Shown: positions 10,606 to 21,158 of the stretch, in pieces | Numbering within the stretch: position 1 is the first letter of the stretch | Layout: every line of letters starts with the position of its first letter | NCBI GenBank assembly: GCA_013115145.1 | Contig: JAAPAO010000133.1 | Span: 240 to 64,239, forward strand | Direction of reading: 5' to 3' | Source: Perkinsus chesapeaki | Lineage: Eukaryota; Perkinsozoa; Perkinsida; Perkinsidae | DNA length: 64,000 nucleotides | Translations under genes and position numbers: made by a program | The notes under the pieces: model-generated | What the model was told of the DNA's origin: nothing | The model's input: only the letters and a program-made list of their open reading frames with translations | Databases searched by the model: none

Positions 10606-12144
10606 TTACGAAGTCGTCGCTGCTCTCTCCATAGCCATTCGACTTGACTGCGATCGTTGAGCTCTAACACCAACAGACCCTCCATTAGCCGCATCTTCCG
10701 ACTCTCCATCTTCCCTCGAAAATAAAGGATCATCCCGCAGCAAGGCCAATATATCCTACAAAGCAGAGTTTCCTGGCGCGCAAGAAATTACAATAGGTAG
10801 TGGCATCACCTGATCCATTGCGTCATTATCATCATCCTCCCCCTCATCTCCTGCCTTTCGCTTTCGCTTCCTCTTCCCTATGAAATGCCAATATGAAATT
10901 CCTCAACTATTTGCCAAGTGATATATTCAGTACGATGAGTAACAATGTACAGCGTGAGCCGTCGGAAAGCAGCTAATTCACAAGTGCTGGGTTTGAGGTG
11001 ATCTTCCTCATTCCATTACAGCCCACATTTTACCCTTAGCTTGCTGTTGTTGTTTATCTTCCTTCGCCCTACTATCCATCACCTCCGGATGGATACTTCT
11101 AAAAGCCAGATCGAACTCCTGAAGCCAGAGTCCTTCCAGCAGCAGCCCTACCCTCTGGGATACTTGTGGATACCTCTTCTAGGATCTTCAAAGCCTTCTC
11201 CTTGTCCTGTAACGATGCTTTGCCCTCGGACATCAACTCATGCAGCACGTCAACTAGACACTGACCGATCTAAAACAACGTCACCATGTAGTAATAACTG
11301 CCTGCCTTGCTCAGCTAAGGTCTACAATTATCCAACCGACTCTAGATGGGAATGCATTCCACATTGACCAGGTGACAAAATATCAACCTGATTTCCTTAC
11401 AATTTTTCCTCCCTCCAACAGATATGGGCGGCGAGCGGAGGATGCATATATTCCACCATCAATACCCAAGCGAAAGGAGCGGTATGAGTACCTGTGTGTG
11501 ATGGTATATCCTGGGCAGGCCGCCAGAGAATGTGGTCATATCTACTCCTTCAATGTTATCATCACCATCAATGTTAGAGAAGTGAATTGGCTCTGAAACC
11601 ACCACAGCAGAGATACTGTAAGCCAATGGAGGGCAATAACACAGAGTAGTGGGCAGGGAATGGATTTATTGGATAACACCTCATTACGAATATGAACCGA
11701 TTCAACCTAAGTGCAATCCTTAGGAGTCAGATTCCCTACTGCGAGGCCGCCTGGTGACACTAGGGAGTGACTTCTCACTAGAGTCTGTTGATATTGGATT
11801 CGCCAAGTCCAAAGGTGGACACTTAAATTCCCTCCATCAGACACACTATACGAGTAGCGCCATCACAGCGCACTAGTGCGAGAAGAAACGTAATGGATCT
11901 TGACAATTAATCAACGTCCCCTCGACTATTACCCGATTCTTTAAGCTGTGCTTCACTAAGCATTAGCTCCTGCTCCTCCGAAGGGCTCATACTACTCACC
12001 GATACACCTTCGTCGTCCTCCGATTCAACACCTAAGTCATACCGCTCCTTCCTCTAAACGCACTTACAGTATACCACCTTCATTCCCTTCATGTATCTCC
12101 TTATCACTATGTTCTGCTGGCTTCGCTTGAGCCTTTGGCGGCAT
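10606..12144 (-). CDS. Unrecognised 262-aa acidic protein, 9 exons
   Basis: Exons: 12144-12075, 12031-11933, 11592-11492, 11387-11337, 11269-11174, 11118-11034, 11002-10934, 10877-10810, 10755-10606. All phases match; introns run from 31 to 340 nt. The N-terminus is acidic and Ser-rich. The centre holds a Cys/His-bearing stretch (SPGQCGMHSHLES) followed by a strongly helical segment, IGQCLVDVLHELMSEGK to KALKILEEEF. The C-terminus has a KRKRKRK run, possibly a nuclear localisation signal, then an Asp-rich patch. The helical segment has a loose likeness to the small subunit of TFIIA, but the expected C-terminal beta-barrel motif is absent, so that identity is not claimed. The last exon could alternatively start 17 nt upstream in another frame. 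Confidence 0.55.
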
Positions 12145-12696
12145 CAAGCCGGACAAAAATCAATAACTGATTACCATCTTAAAGATTCCTTTGAGGTTAC
12201 CTCAGATACTCCCCTTCCACAAACCGGCTCCCATCATCCCCAATCTCGGTGCACTGAACTCAACAAGACATAACTCATCACAATAAACTATGTCTAAAAA
12301 TGTATCACCATCTCCTCTACAAACGATATCTCAATAACAACAAGATCATCATGCGCATAGATCAGCAGCAGCTTTCATCCTTTACAGTGATCAAATAAGA
12401 TCATCAACCTTGAGGAAAATATAGTATCTCAGGCGCACAGAGAAGATGAACACATGTGATTGGGGTGGTGGCGGTGGCGTTGTTTTGGCTTTGACAGCCT
12501 GTTAATAGGAGAGAGCAAACAACTGTGTATGGTATAACCAAACAACTACTACTACCACTTAACCAATGACATGCGTCCAGTAGTACAGACTTACGATCAA
12601 TAGTAGCAATAAGATACTACTAGAGATTGTTCCATTAAGAAAAAATAACAACAACCACGGTCCAACGCTCTTTTTCCCTTTTTTCAATCAGATTCG
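12145..12696. other. Intergenic, nothing recognised
   Basis: About 550 bp, AT-rich with short CA/TA repeats; no supportable ORF. Confidence 0.5.
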
Positions 12697-13370
12697 CTAC
12701 GCCTTAGCCGCTGCTGCCTCCTTCGCGCTCGCTTTCTTCTCGTCTGCAATGAGCTGTACGAGATCCTCTAGAAGCGGCGGATTCGCTGTCGGAGGAATGC
12801 CGTTCTGAAGAGACAGAAGAGATGCTCCGGTGGGCAACTAGATGAAGCTCACCTGGATGAACAACATTCTCACTTTGTCGTGGATGGAGGTACCAGTGTT
12901 GATGGGCTGAAAACACTACTGTGGGAAAGGGACAGTTTCCGACACAATGATGCATTTAATGAATGATACCATAATTTTTCATAATGTGCTGTAGAGGATG
13001 TTTCGCTACAGAAAAACAGAAATTAAGGCGTCTATTGGGAGGTGCGTCGTAAGGGAAGAGTGCTGATCGTGCGAGAACAAAGACAGGATAAGATAGTTAT
13101 ACTGGGGTATATAATACGAAAATCGGAGAAAGGAGCGGTATGGACAATGCTTACTGATCTTTGTAGATCCTGCTCGACGGCGATTTCGGGGTTGGCTTCT
13201 AAGATCTTCTTCAGCAGAGCCTCTGAAAAACAACGCGTTGGCAGTTGTGCTTGTGCGCAGCAAAGGGACATATTTTGTATCTTACGCAGTCGAACCTAAG
13301 ATACCCCTGTATCCTTACCATCTTGCTGCGAGAAATATATATTCTCCGCAGCCCTTTCACGCTCGTTCAT
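12697..13370 (-). CDS. 93-aa protein with IF1-like N-terminus, 4 exons
   Basis: Exons: 13370-13319, 13222-13155, 12906-12853, 12804-12697, with introns of 96, 248 and 48 nt and matching phases. The first 25 residues (NERERAAENIYFSQQD then EALLKKIL) resemble the ERxxAExxYF signature of mitochondrial ATP synthase inhibitor IF1 and are predicted helical. The rest (TSIHDKVRMLFIQNG, then an Ala/Lys-rich helix) does not match IF1. No mitochondrial presequence is obvious because the motif begins at the start codon. Function is uncertain; the IF1 likeness is a hint only. Confidence 0.65.
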
Positions 13371-13842
13371 GATCCTGATTCCAGTGAAAGATGCCTAAAA
13401 GGTTGATTGGCAGTCCTCCGATATTATATCGATCATACCCTGCTGTTAAAGGAGTAGCGACGGCTTGATCTCTCCAACGAATTAGATACACGGCGGATGG
13501 CCAGCATGGGAAAACGAGTGGACAAAAGTTAGCGAAAAGGGAGTACCGCTGAATGCCAACATTAACAACAGCAGATCTCACCAAGAAGGGTTTTGCCTAA
13601 GCGGAAAAAGGCCCCTTTATTATTAAAGAAAGCCTCTATGTCGATTCCATGCCCGATGTAGTGTTCGTAACAGAAGGCTCTGTACAGTCAATTTGGTAAA
13701 TAGGCAGCGCTACACATTGGCCTCTGTCAAAGAGAGTCGGCCGACGGGTGCGCAACGAAATTAGCGCTCGCCTGGAAATGATTGTTCGCCCTTTTCCTTC
13801 TTCTGGGAGAGTTCCATATCTAACATAGGGGTTTGTTAATAG
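13371..13842. other. Divergent intergenic region
   Basis: Lies between the minus-strand small-protein gene and the plus-strand kinase gene, and should hold both promoters. Short ORFs here have no coding character that I can defend. Confidence 0.45.
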
Positions 13843-16800
13843 ATGTATATCCCTAGACCATATCCTGGCCGACCTGGCTCTCGAGGGCAATCTCGAGGGC
13901 TTAGGCGAACAGAGCAGAGGGCGGCCACACCGGCTACGTTAGGAGGGTTACCATTGGATGCTGAAAGGAGGGAAGCATTGGCTTTGAAAAACAAAAGGGT
14001 TATGGATGTTGCTAAACGAAGGGCTATAGGTAAGGGTTGAAAGCTGAGCTTGAAAATATCTTTGGGGATCTTAGATGATGATAATAGAAGTAAGGAGCGT
14101 CCCTCTACATCAGCTGGAGTTAGCGGTCCCAGAAGGCGGCATTTGGACGGAGGAGGTAGACCATAAGGGAAGTTACACAGAAACCAATGAGCCTTTAGGA
14201 GCTATCGAGGAGTCCCCTAGGGGCAACAGGCCGAGCAGCGCTGCACCAGCTGTGGGCAATCTTAGAAGGGTTAAAGAGAAGCCCCCCTTGGACACAGGGA
14301 TGACTGGGCTACGTTTGAGAAGTAGTATATGTCCCAGGGATAGGCATTTTACGGTTTTTCTATCAGATCAAACGCGAGCAAGCTCCGCTGGTCTACGTAC
14401 GGCCCATGTGGCTGCCGGTATTCGGTTCCCCACTCCTGTCCTCCAAGGTCGCAAAGGCCGGGAGACTCCCGATATGGGCGTGAGTGACTACTGGCGATTT
14501 CTCAACCACAGAAGGGATGTTATAGAGAATCAGGTCGGTGCTGTTTTGGTGAGCATTGGTGTAGGATATTCTTAGGTTGCCCGCCTACAGCACAAAATAG
14601 ACAACGACAGGCTACGTGAGGCCGCGATGAGGGCACAGACTCCTCGGTAAGGGAGTTTGGCAAATAATGGTTGACTGTGCTGATAGGCCTAATAAAGGAG
14701 GGAGTAGTAGTAGGCCACCTTCGGTTGTGGGCAGTCGCCTTAGGCGAAGGTTTGACAGTCCAATACGAGCTTATGATAAGGATACTACTGTGGTTGGTCT
14801 AGCAAATGACAACGATGATAAGGTAAAATTGGGTGCGATGTGTCGGGTGGCGGGATGACCCTGAGAATGGTTGAAATGTTTTACCAAGGAGAATGGAAAG
14901 GACTTTCTTCGGCCTAAATTTTCGCTTTGATGCCTCCTTGGGAATATAGGTCCCGTGTTGTAGTGCTGGATTTCGCCATCACTTGAGCTCTTGATGGCAT
15001 TTCACTGGGGTGCCTCCAGTTGATGGGGTTTCATGAAGCTCCCTGGAAACGTACTCTCGAACGCTTGAGATTGAAGATGTTATGGGTTGTGGATGTGATC
15101 GTTGCTTAGAAAACATTGGCGAAGCCAGGGGATGTTCAGAGGCCGTCGACACCTAGTGTGACTGATGAGGCGGAGGAGGAGCGGTAGTGTTATTCCGTAC
15201 AGAGACGCCTATCGGAGCATATCATCAGGCCAGTGTCACCTAGAGGCGATTCAGAGGCTCCTGGGAAAGGAGTTACGACCAAAGTAAGGAGTATCTGTAT
15301 CGGGAATGTGAAGCGCTTTGTCAGTTGCCGAAACAGCACTCGACGGCAGCGGGACCACCCATCCCTGCCGAGCTGAAGTCGCTGGTCTTGAAGGCACAGG
15401 CATGCGACCGACCGGCCACATCACCGGCAGTTCACGGTGGTCAAATCCATGTTGCCGATGATGAGTTGGATGGGGGAGAGAGACGTCATCATCGTACAGG
15501 CAAAGGGAAGCTGGGAACGAATCTCGAGGAGTATCAGGTAGGGGGTGGGAGGAGACATTGGGGGGAGGATGGGGCGGTCTTGTCAGCTCGGAAGGTCTGT
15601 TGGCCAGGGTGCTTATGCCACAGTTCGGTTGGCCCATCACATGCCGACGAACTGCAATGTGGCGGTGAAGGTAGCCTTGGGTGGCCGTTTGGGGGTGGTG
15701 ATTCGACTTGAGCATAGGTTTACGACAAAGTTAAGCTTTTGGACCCTCAGAAGAGGAAAGGCGTTAAGCGAGAGATGAAACTGTTGGAGAGAATGTCCCA
15801 TCCCAATATCGTTCGATTTCATGATGCTCTTGATTCTACTCGACATATACTAATTGTTACCGAGTAAGACGGAGGGGATGCGCCGTGGCGGCGGCGGGGG
15901 AGGGGGGGTTGTACTGTGGAACGAGTTATAGTATCGTACTTGGAGCAAGCATTAGTGTGATAGGTATGTTGGGGGAGGCTCATTGCATGCTCTTTTGAAG
16001 CGAAGACCGGGTCGTCGATTGGACGAGACAACAGCGGGAAGGATATTCCTACAAGTTGCGCAAGGAGTTAAATACATGCATGATAGGTGTATCATTCATA
16101 GGTGGGATGGTGCTTCCAGCGAGGCTGTGATGATGGTAACGCTGTGGTTGGTTAGGGATTTGAAGCTCGAAAATATCTTGATTGTTGGACATACTTATGA
16201 GAGTTTTTCACATGATGGTATTGAAGGGATCGGGAGCGCACGGGGCAGGACGCCATGTGGGAGGGCAGGGTCAAATGGGAGAGGATTGATAACGAGATCA
16301 AAGCATGGGCCATTCCCACCACAAGTAAGGAGCTGAAGAAATGTTTAAAAAGGGCGCGCCCGGATTTGAACCGAGGACCTGCTGATCTGCAGTCAGCCGC
16401 TCTACCGCTGAGCTACACACCCGATACATTTTCTAGTTTGACTTTTTCATGCTTATGTTCTATCCGAAAGTGTCAGGTCCAAGCCAACGGGGAGCATCCC
16501 AGCGCCGACTGCACTTACCAATTGCCCGGCCCGCAGATCAAAATCATCGATTTCGGCTTCAGCACGATTCTACCCCCTGGAAAGAAACTGAAAGTAGTTC
16601 CCTCACCCCTAAAGACGAGCATCTCTCTCTTCTGAGGTATTTTGTGGCACTCCTTCTTATATGGCACCTGAGATTGTACAGAAGAGGGAGTATCATGGCA
16701 GTTGTGCTGATATATGGGCCTTGGGTATCCTCCTGCACGCCTTCCTTGCCGGATGCTTCCCATTCAAGGTTGGAACTTTCTTATCGTTTTTATGGCTGAT

Positions 16801-17609
16801 TACTTGCTCTCTAGGGGCCTACTGATAAGGAGCTGTACAAGAAGATCGCCCGTGGAGTTTTCCAGGTGCCGAGCCACATTTCGGAGAGGGCCCAAACCTT
16901 GCTGTGTCGGCTGCTTCGGAGGGAGGCGGATAAACGCCCGCTCATTCACGTAAAGCGGCGCATCGGCAGAGCTGGCGAAGGATGCGTTGGTTGGCAGGAC
17001 GTCGTTCATTCGGATTGGCTTCAACACCTATTGGGCGATGACCTTGATGAGGAGGACAGCAGCAGTCTGCTGTGCACCAGCGGTGGGATGGAGACCAACG
17101 CTTCGACGTGTGCGACTGGTGGGGGACTTGGAGGCTCCACCACCACATGTAAGTTATTAGCTCTCTCGATGACTGATGCTGTCATAGGGACGCCAACGAG
17201 AAAGAGAGCAAAAAGCGAGGAGAGAGTTTTATATAGGGATGTTGGTAACCGGGAATGTTGCTGATCTTGTCGAAAGCGTAAAATCGTGTAGCGTTGGCAG
17301 TGCCTCCCCCAAGTATACCAAGGCCATCAACATCCAATCGGCAACAGCGGCCCAGAGCACCGCCCTCTAATAGTGCTTATGAAGAGGATGCCATTTCAAA
17401 GCTCGTGAGCTAACTAGTGTTGCTTATGCTATATTATAGGTCTTTATAGGAGCGGCTCGGCTACAGCAGAGATGAGATACTCTCGCAGATTCGGGATGAG
17501 AAATCACATTTATCGAAGTTGTATCAACGGTTCCTTCAAGTACGTCATCATCCTCCTCCCTTAATCCGTCCCTTCAACCCCTGTTCTTCCTCCTCAGACT
17601 GTAGTATGA
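13843..17609 (+). CDS. CAMK-like Ser/Thr protein kinase with ~400-aa N-terminal extension, 20 exons
   Basis: Exons: 13843-14029, 14075-14155, 14181-14533, 14576-14646, 14687-14822, 15110-15183, 15205-15283, 15325-15537, 15587-15670, 15718-15863, 15964-16101, 16156-16324, 16477-16593, 16637-16768, 16815-16949, 16998-17148, 17188-17244, 17301-17404, 17450-17539, 17598-17609; 842 aa. Residues 1-398 are basic and low-complexity (YPGRPG near the start). The kinase domain begins near residue 399 with GQGAYATV, then the VAVK lysine, IIHRDLKLEN, DFGFS, CGTPSYMAPE and DIWALGILL. This matches CAMK/AMPK-MARK kinases, and all catalytic residues are present. An insert of about 65 residues separates the catalytic loop from DFG. 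Near the C-terminus, LGYSRDEILSQI resembles the UBA-like segment of MARK/SNF1 kinases. Exons 2-3 and 6-7 have the least certain boundaries; the two introns there would be only 25 and 21 nt. Confidence 0.8.
16351..16422 (-). tRNA. tRNA-Cys (GCA)
   Basis: Reads on the minus strand from 16422. The acceptor stem GGGTGTG/CGCGCCC pairs with G-U wobbles and U is the discriminator, as in tRNA-Cys. D-arm TAGCTCAGCGGTAGAGC, anticodon stem GCTGA/TCAGC with loop CTGCAGA (anticodon GCA), and T-loop TTCAAAT are all intact. A TTTTT run follows immediately, a Pol III terminator. It lies antisense inside the kinase intron 16325-16476. Confidence 0.95.
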
Positions 17610-17897
17610 TAGCATGGAGCTAGCGGCCATCGGTGCAGCAGCTGTTACTCCTTTCAGTGTTGCTGCTGCAGGGCGTTATCTACCAACGGTTGTTAATGTA
17701 GCATTCCTTAGCATGATGATGATGATGACGTTCCTGTCACTTATCTGTTGTTAAAATACTAAGCGTTGTGTTGTGACCCAAAGACTGTGTAGTAGGCCCG
17801 GTTGCTGCCCCTCGCGGTCTCCCCTGCCGGCGGCAGGCTCCATCAGTTTTCCGAGTTGAGTAACTGTATCAGCTAACGCAACATCATCATTATGTAT

Positions 17898-18230
17898 TCA
17901 ATGCTTTGAATCATCGTCAATAGGAAGGCCGTGCTCATTCACACTAAGGCCGGTTTGAAGGTAAACAGCCTGAAACTCTTCCCTGGTGAGCTGGCCTTTA
18001 CCTTGGAGCATTGCCGTTACCACAGCATCTGACACCCCGTCGCCGAAGTGCCTCTTCAATGACTCAGCGGTAATATATTCATTATCGCCATCTTTTAAAT
18101 GCAGCCATAGCCACTCTATTGGTGAGGAGTCATCATCATCACCGACGATGGAAGAAGTGGATGATGAAGAAGAAGAGGAGGAGGTGGAAGATACTTCTAT
18201 TATAGAAGATGGGGGCATAATGGCAAACAT
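17898..18230 (-). CDS. Small protein with degenerate EF-hand-like segment
   Basis: 110 aa from ATG 18230 to TGA at 17898, one exon. An N-terminal Ser run is followed by an acidic patch. The segment LKDGDNEYITAESLKRHF then resembles an EF-hand loop and exiting helix, but the loop is one residue short and lacks the usual Gly-6 and Glu-12. A second helix-loop-like part follows (GQLTREEFQAVYL). Calcium binding is therefore doubtful. An upstream exon is possible. It is divergently arranged with the LOTUS-domain gene. Confidence 0.55.
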   Translation of the reverse strand: MFAIMPPSSIIEVSSTSSSSSSSSTSSIVGDDDDSSPIEWLWLHLKDGDNEYITAESLKRHFGDGVSDAVVTAMLQGKGQLTREEFQAVYLQTGLSVNEHGLPIDDDSKH

Positions 18231-18452
18231 GCAGCAGCATGAGATGGCTGATTCTTGCTATTCTTGGATATCCTTGAGTTCTCTCAACGCCAAAACCCTT
18301 CGAAAAATCAATTTTCCCTCGTAGGTCATTGATACTTCCAGCGATTTCCCCTCCTCCTTTGTTGGAGTTCTGCCTTTGTCAATACGGGAGGTTTGTAGTG
18401 TTATTGTGGTGGTACGGTATGGCTGGTAGGAGCAGCATTGGTGTTGTTGTTA

Positions 18453-20288
18453 ATGAGAGAGCATCACCATCAACCACCACCGCCGCCGCCGCCTCCACCG
18501 CCGCCTCCGCCGCCATCAGGAGGAGGCATGTCTGGGGATCGTCGGTATCATCGAGGTAGCATGGATCGACGCTCAAGTTCGGCAGCTCGTGGGCCGCCGG
18601 GTGGAGGATGGCAAGGGGAAGGAGGAGGAGAGTGGCAGCAGCATCAGCACAGCAGTCATGGTGGCAGCAAACGGCCGCAGAGGGACTGGGAGGAGCAACA
18701 GCAGCAGCAGTCTGGATGGAATAGCTATGGTGATAGTGGGGGGAAGGGGGGGCATGATAGATGGGGTAAAGGCGGTGGTTGGCGAGGTAAAGGAGGTAAA
18801 GGAGGAAGTAGCGAACGACAGCAACGTGGGCACGATGATCGGGAGGATTGGCGTGGTGGGCACTCACAATGGGGGAAGGGAGGCAGTGGAGAATGGGAAG
18901 GCTCTTGGAGTGGTGGGAAAGGAGATGGTAATCGACATTGGGGAGGCAGCCATTGGGAGAGTAAAGGTGGTGGAGGAGGTCACAACTGGTCCGGAGATCG
19001 GCAGAGAGGGTGGTCTGAAGGTAGAGGTTGGGGTAGTAGAAAGAGAAGTCCCGAAGGTGACCAAGGCGGCAAACGAACGAGCGGATGGGACCAGCCCGAT
19101 GAGAGTAGTAATGCCTTTGGTAGCAGTGAAGATACGCCAGTGGCTGCAGCAGGCCCGCCAGTGCAGAACGTACCCCCGGCAGTGCCACCAGGAAGTTCGG
19201 CAAGCCAGTCTTCTGGTAAGGGCTCTGGTGCTCATGGGAAGGGCTTTTCTGGGCCGTGGACTGGAGGAGGGTTTTCCGGAGGCCCAGCGCCAGGTGGCAA
19301 GGGCAAGGGAGCATGGCCTCCGGGATCGGGGTTCATGGCCGCTGCTGCCGCCGCACCAAACCCAATGTTGCTGCCGTTCCTGGCGGGAAAGGGGCTGCAA
19401 CAGATGCGACTGAAGCAGTTGCAACTTCGGCAGCAGGAGGCGAAGGAAAAGATGGAGAAGAAAAAGTTGAACGCTGAGGAGAAAAAGAAGCATTTGGTTT
19501 TGATTGCTGAAGGGATCGTGAAGCTTCTCATGGGGGTTGGCGGGGGCGCGCGGGAACTGTCGTTGGAGCTTCTCCCCGATGAATTCGAGAAAATGTTCGG
19601 GGTGCCCCTGGATGTCCGGGAGCATTTTCAAGAGAGCAGTCTGCTCCGGTTTGTGCAACGATTTGAGGCGATACCTCCTACCACGGACGAGAACGATCAC
19701 ACAAAGATTGTCCCGCGAGCGTTGTTCCAGGTTTATTTCGACGGGTCAAGCTCCTGGCAGATCAGGCTGCATCCGGAAGCTCCGTGCCCGCCGCCGAGCG
19801 AGTATATAGAGTACGCAGCTGGGCAAGTGGCGAAGAGCCTTTTTGGGCCTCGACGACCGAGGACGGTCATACGATTGGAGAACAGCGTTCCGTTGCCGCC
19901 GAGAGCAGCAACGGCTGAAGGCGGCGGCGGTGGGGATGTTAAAAACGAGAACATAGCTAATATTATGTCCCTATTGGAGAGTATAACGACTAGTGGGCAC
20001 CATCAGGAGGCTGCCAATGGAGGGGTGCCGGGCGGCGGCAGCGGCGGACAGGAAGGACTGGAGACTTCCTCGCCGATGATAGGGCATGTTGGTAAGCAGA
20101 ATGCCTTTGAATTGAGCCCATCGTCTGGAAGGGCGGCAGTACAAGGTAATCCACATCAGTCACCAGTTGCTAGTGTACTTGATGGAGGTGGAAAGAGTGG
20201 AGGGGGTAGCATGGCAGCAAAGATACAGGAACTGTTGGCCAAGAGAAAGGTAGTAGTTGGTAGGCCCTGGTGGGCTGGGAGGATGTGA
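18453..20288 (+). CDS. LOTUS/OST-HTH RNA-binding protein with Gly/Arg/Trp-rich low-complexity region
   Basis: Start chosen at ATG 18453, since the frame upstream offers only non-ATG codons; 611 aa. Residues 8-21 are polyproline. Residues about 30-290 are Gly-rich with many GGW, GKGG, RGG and SGGKG units, typical of condensate-forming RNA-binding proteins. A Gln/Lys/Glu-rich helix lies at about 305-345. Residues about 347-405 match the LOTUS (OST-HTH) winged helix: helix, Gly-rich turn, LSLELLPDEFEKMFG, PLDVREHF, then SSLLRFVQRF. LOTUS domains bind RNA (notably G-quadruplexes) or Vasa-type helicases in germ granules. A donor-like AAG|GTAGTAG near 20248 could splice the last residues to a downstream exon at about 20355. 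Confidence 0.7.
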   Translation: MREHHHQPPPPPPPPPPPPPPSGGGMSGDRRYHRGSMDRRSSSAARGPPGGGWQGEGGGEWQQHQHSSHGGSKRPQRDWEEQQQQQSGWNSYGDSGGKGGHDRWGKGGGWRGKGGKGGSSERQQRGHDDREDWRGGHSQWGKGGSGEWEGSWSGGKGDGNRHWGGSHWESKGGGGGHNWSGDRQRGWSEGRGWGSRKRSPEGDQGGKRTSGWDQPDESSNAFGSSEDTPVAAAGPPVQNVPPAVPPGSSASQSSGKGSGAHGKGFSGPWTGGGFSGGPAPGGKGKGAWPPGSGFMAAAAAAPNPMLLPFLAGKGLQQMRLKQLQLRQQEAKEKMEKKKLNAEEKKKHLVLIAEGIVKLLMGVGGGARELSLELLPDEFEKMFGVPLDVREHFQESSLLRFVQRFEAIPPTTDENDHTKIVPRALFQVYFDGSSSWQIRLHPEAPCPPPSEYIEYAAGQVAKSLFGPRRPRTVIRLENSVPLPPRAATAEGGGGGDVKNENIANIMSLLESITTSGHHQEAANGGVPGGGSGGQEGLETSSPMIGHVGKQNAFELSPSSGRAAVQGNPHQSPVASVLDGGGKSGGGSMAAKIQELLAKRKVVVGRPWWAGRM

Positions 20289-21158
20289 TTGGCAATTTCA
20301 TACCGTATTGGTGAGCTCGAAATGCGTTATATTACTTATATCGTAATGATCTAGAGTGACGCTCGGGCGGGTCTTCTCTCTCCCGTGCCCCACCCAGTTG
20401 GGTGGATAATGAGATCGTAAGGAAGCCGTGAAGATTCGTACATCTGAACGTGTCGTCTTGCCAAGTCGTCTCGCCTTTTCCGCAGTGTGGTAGTTGATCG
20501 ACTCCTCCGTGGATGTAAGTATTAGCGATGAGTATAGTTAACGAAACGAAAATTATGTTATTATGATATATGGTCAATACTGGTGGAGCCCCCCGTGGAG
20601 TGATAGAGGATATTTGCTGCTTATTCAGGCAGCCAAGAAGAACGGTTAGACCGATCCAATCGATGAGGCAGCTTCGACAAGAAAATTATCGTAGAACACC
20701 CAACAGCGGCCACAACCATCCAGTGGCCTCACTATTGTTAGTACCATTCTCTCTATACCCTCCGTAATCACTGCATTGCGTTTAGTAAGGGTAATTTGCT
20801 CCTTATCGTCATATAGTTGATGATGAGGGAGGAGGAGGCTTGGGAGTAAAAGAGGAAGGTCTTATTTTCTCTTTCGATAGAATCACTTCTCCTTCCCGCA
20901 TCAAGAGCCCCTCAATGAAGATGCGCATTTCCGAAAGATTCGATGGTTTCTGCTCGGTGATGTAGGTAGTCGCTGGTGACCATACGTGCCGAAGGAACTC
21001 GGGAGGATCGATGTTATAATAGTCACGCGCATCGAAATTAGGATAGCTCTGCTTGATTTTCCTCTATATGTCTGGATTGTTGCGTTCGCAGTATTGGCGA
21101 CGGCGAGTGGCATCTTTGAAAAACTTCACAGTGCGCAACCGATCCATCCTGCCAGTTG
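20289..21158. other. Intergenic, nothing firm
   Basis: About 870 bp. A possible alternative 3' exon of the LOTUS gene begins near 20355; otherwise no supportable gene. Confidence 0.45.

Noticed and set aside
10980-11290. TFIIA small subunit for the helical core of the 262-aa protein
   Set aside because: Only the N-terminal helix pattern is similar; the expected YRFCDNVW-type beta-barrel motif is missing in all frames.
18379-19314. Long antisense ORF (311 codons) opposite the LOTUS gene
   Set aside because: It mirrors the Gly-rich repeats of the sense frame, is full of Leu/Pro/His from GC-skewed codons and resembles no protein.
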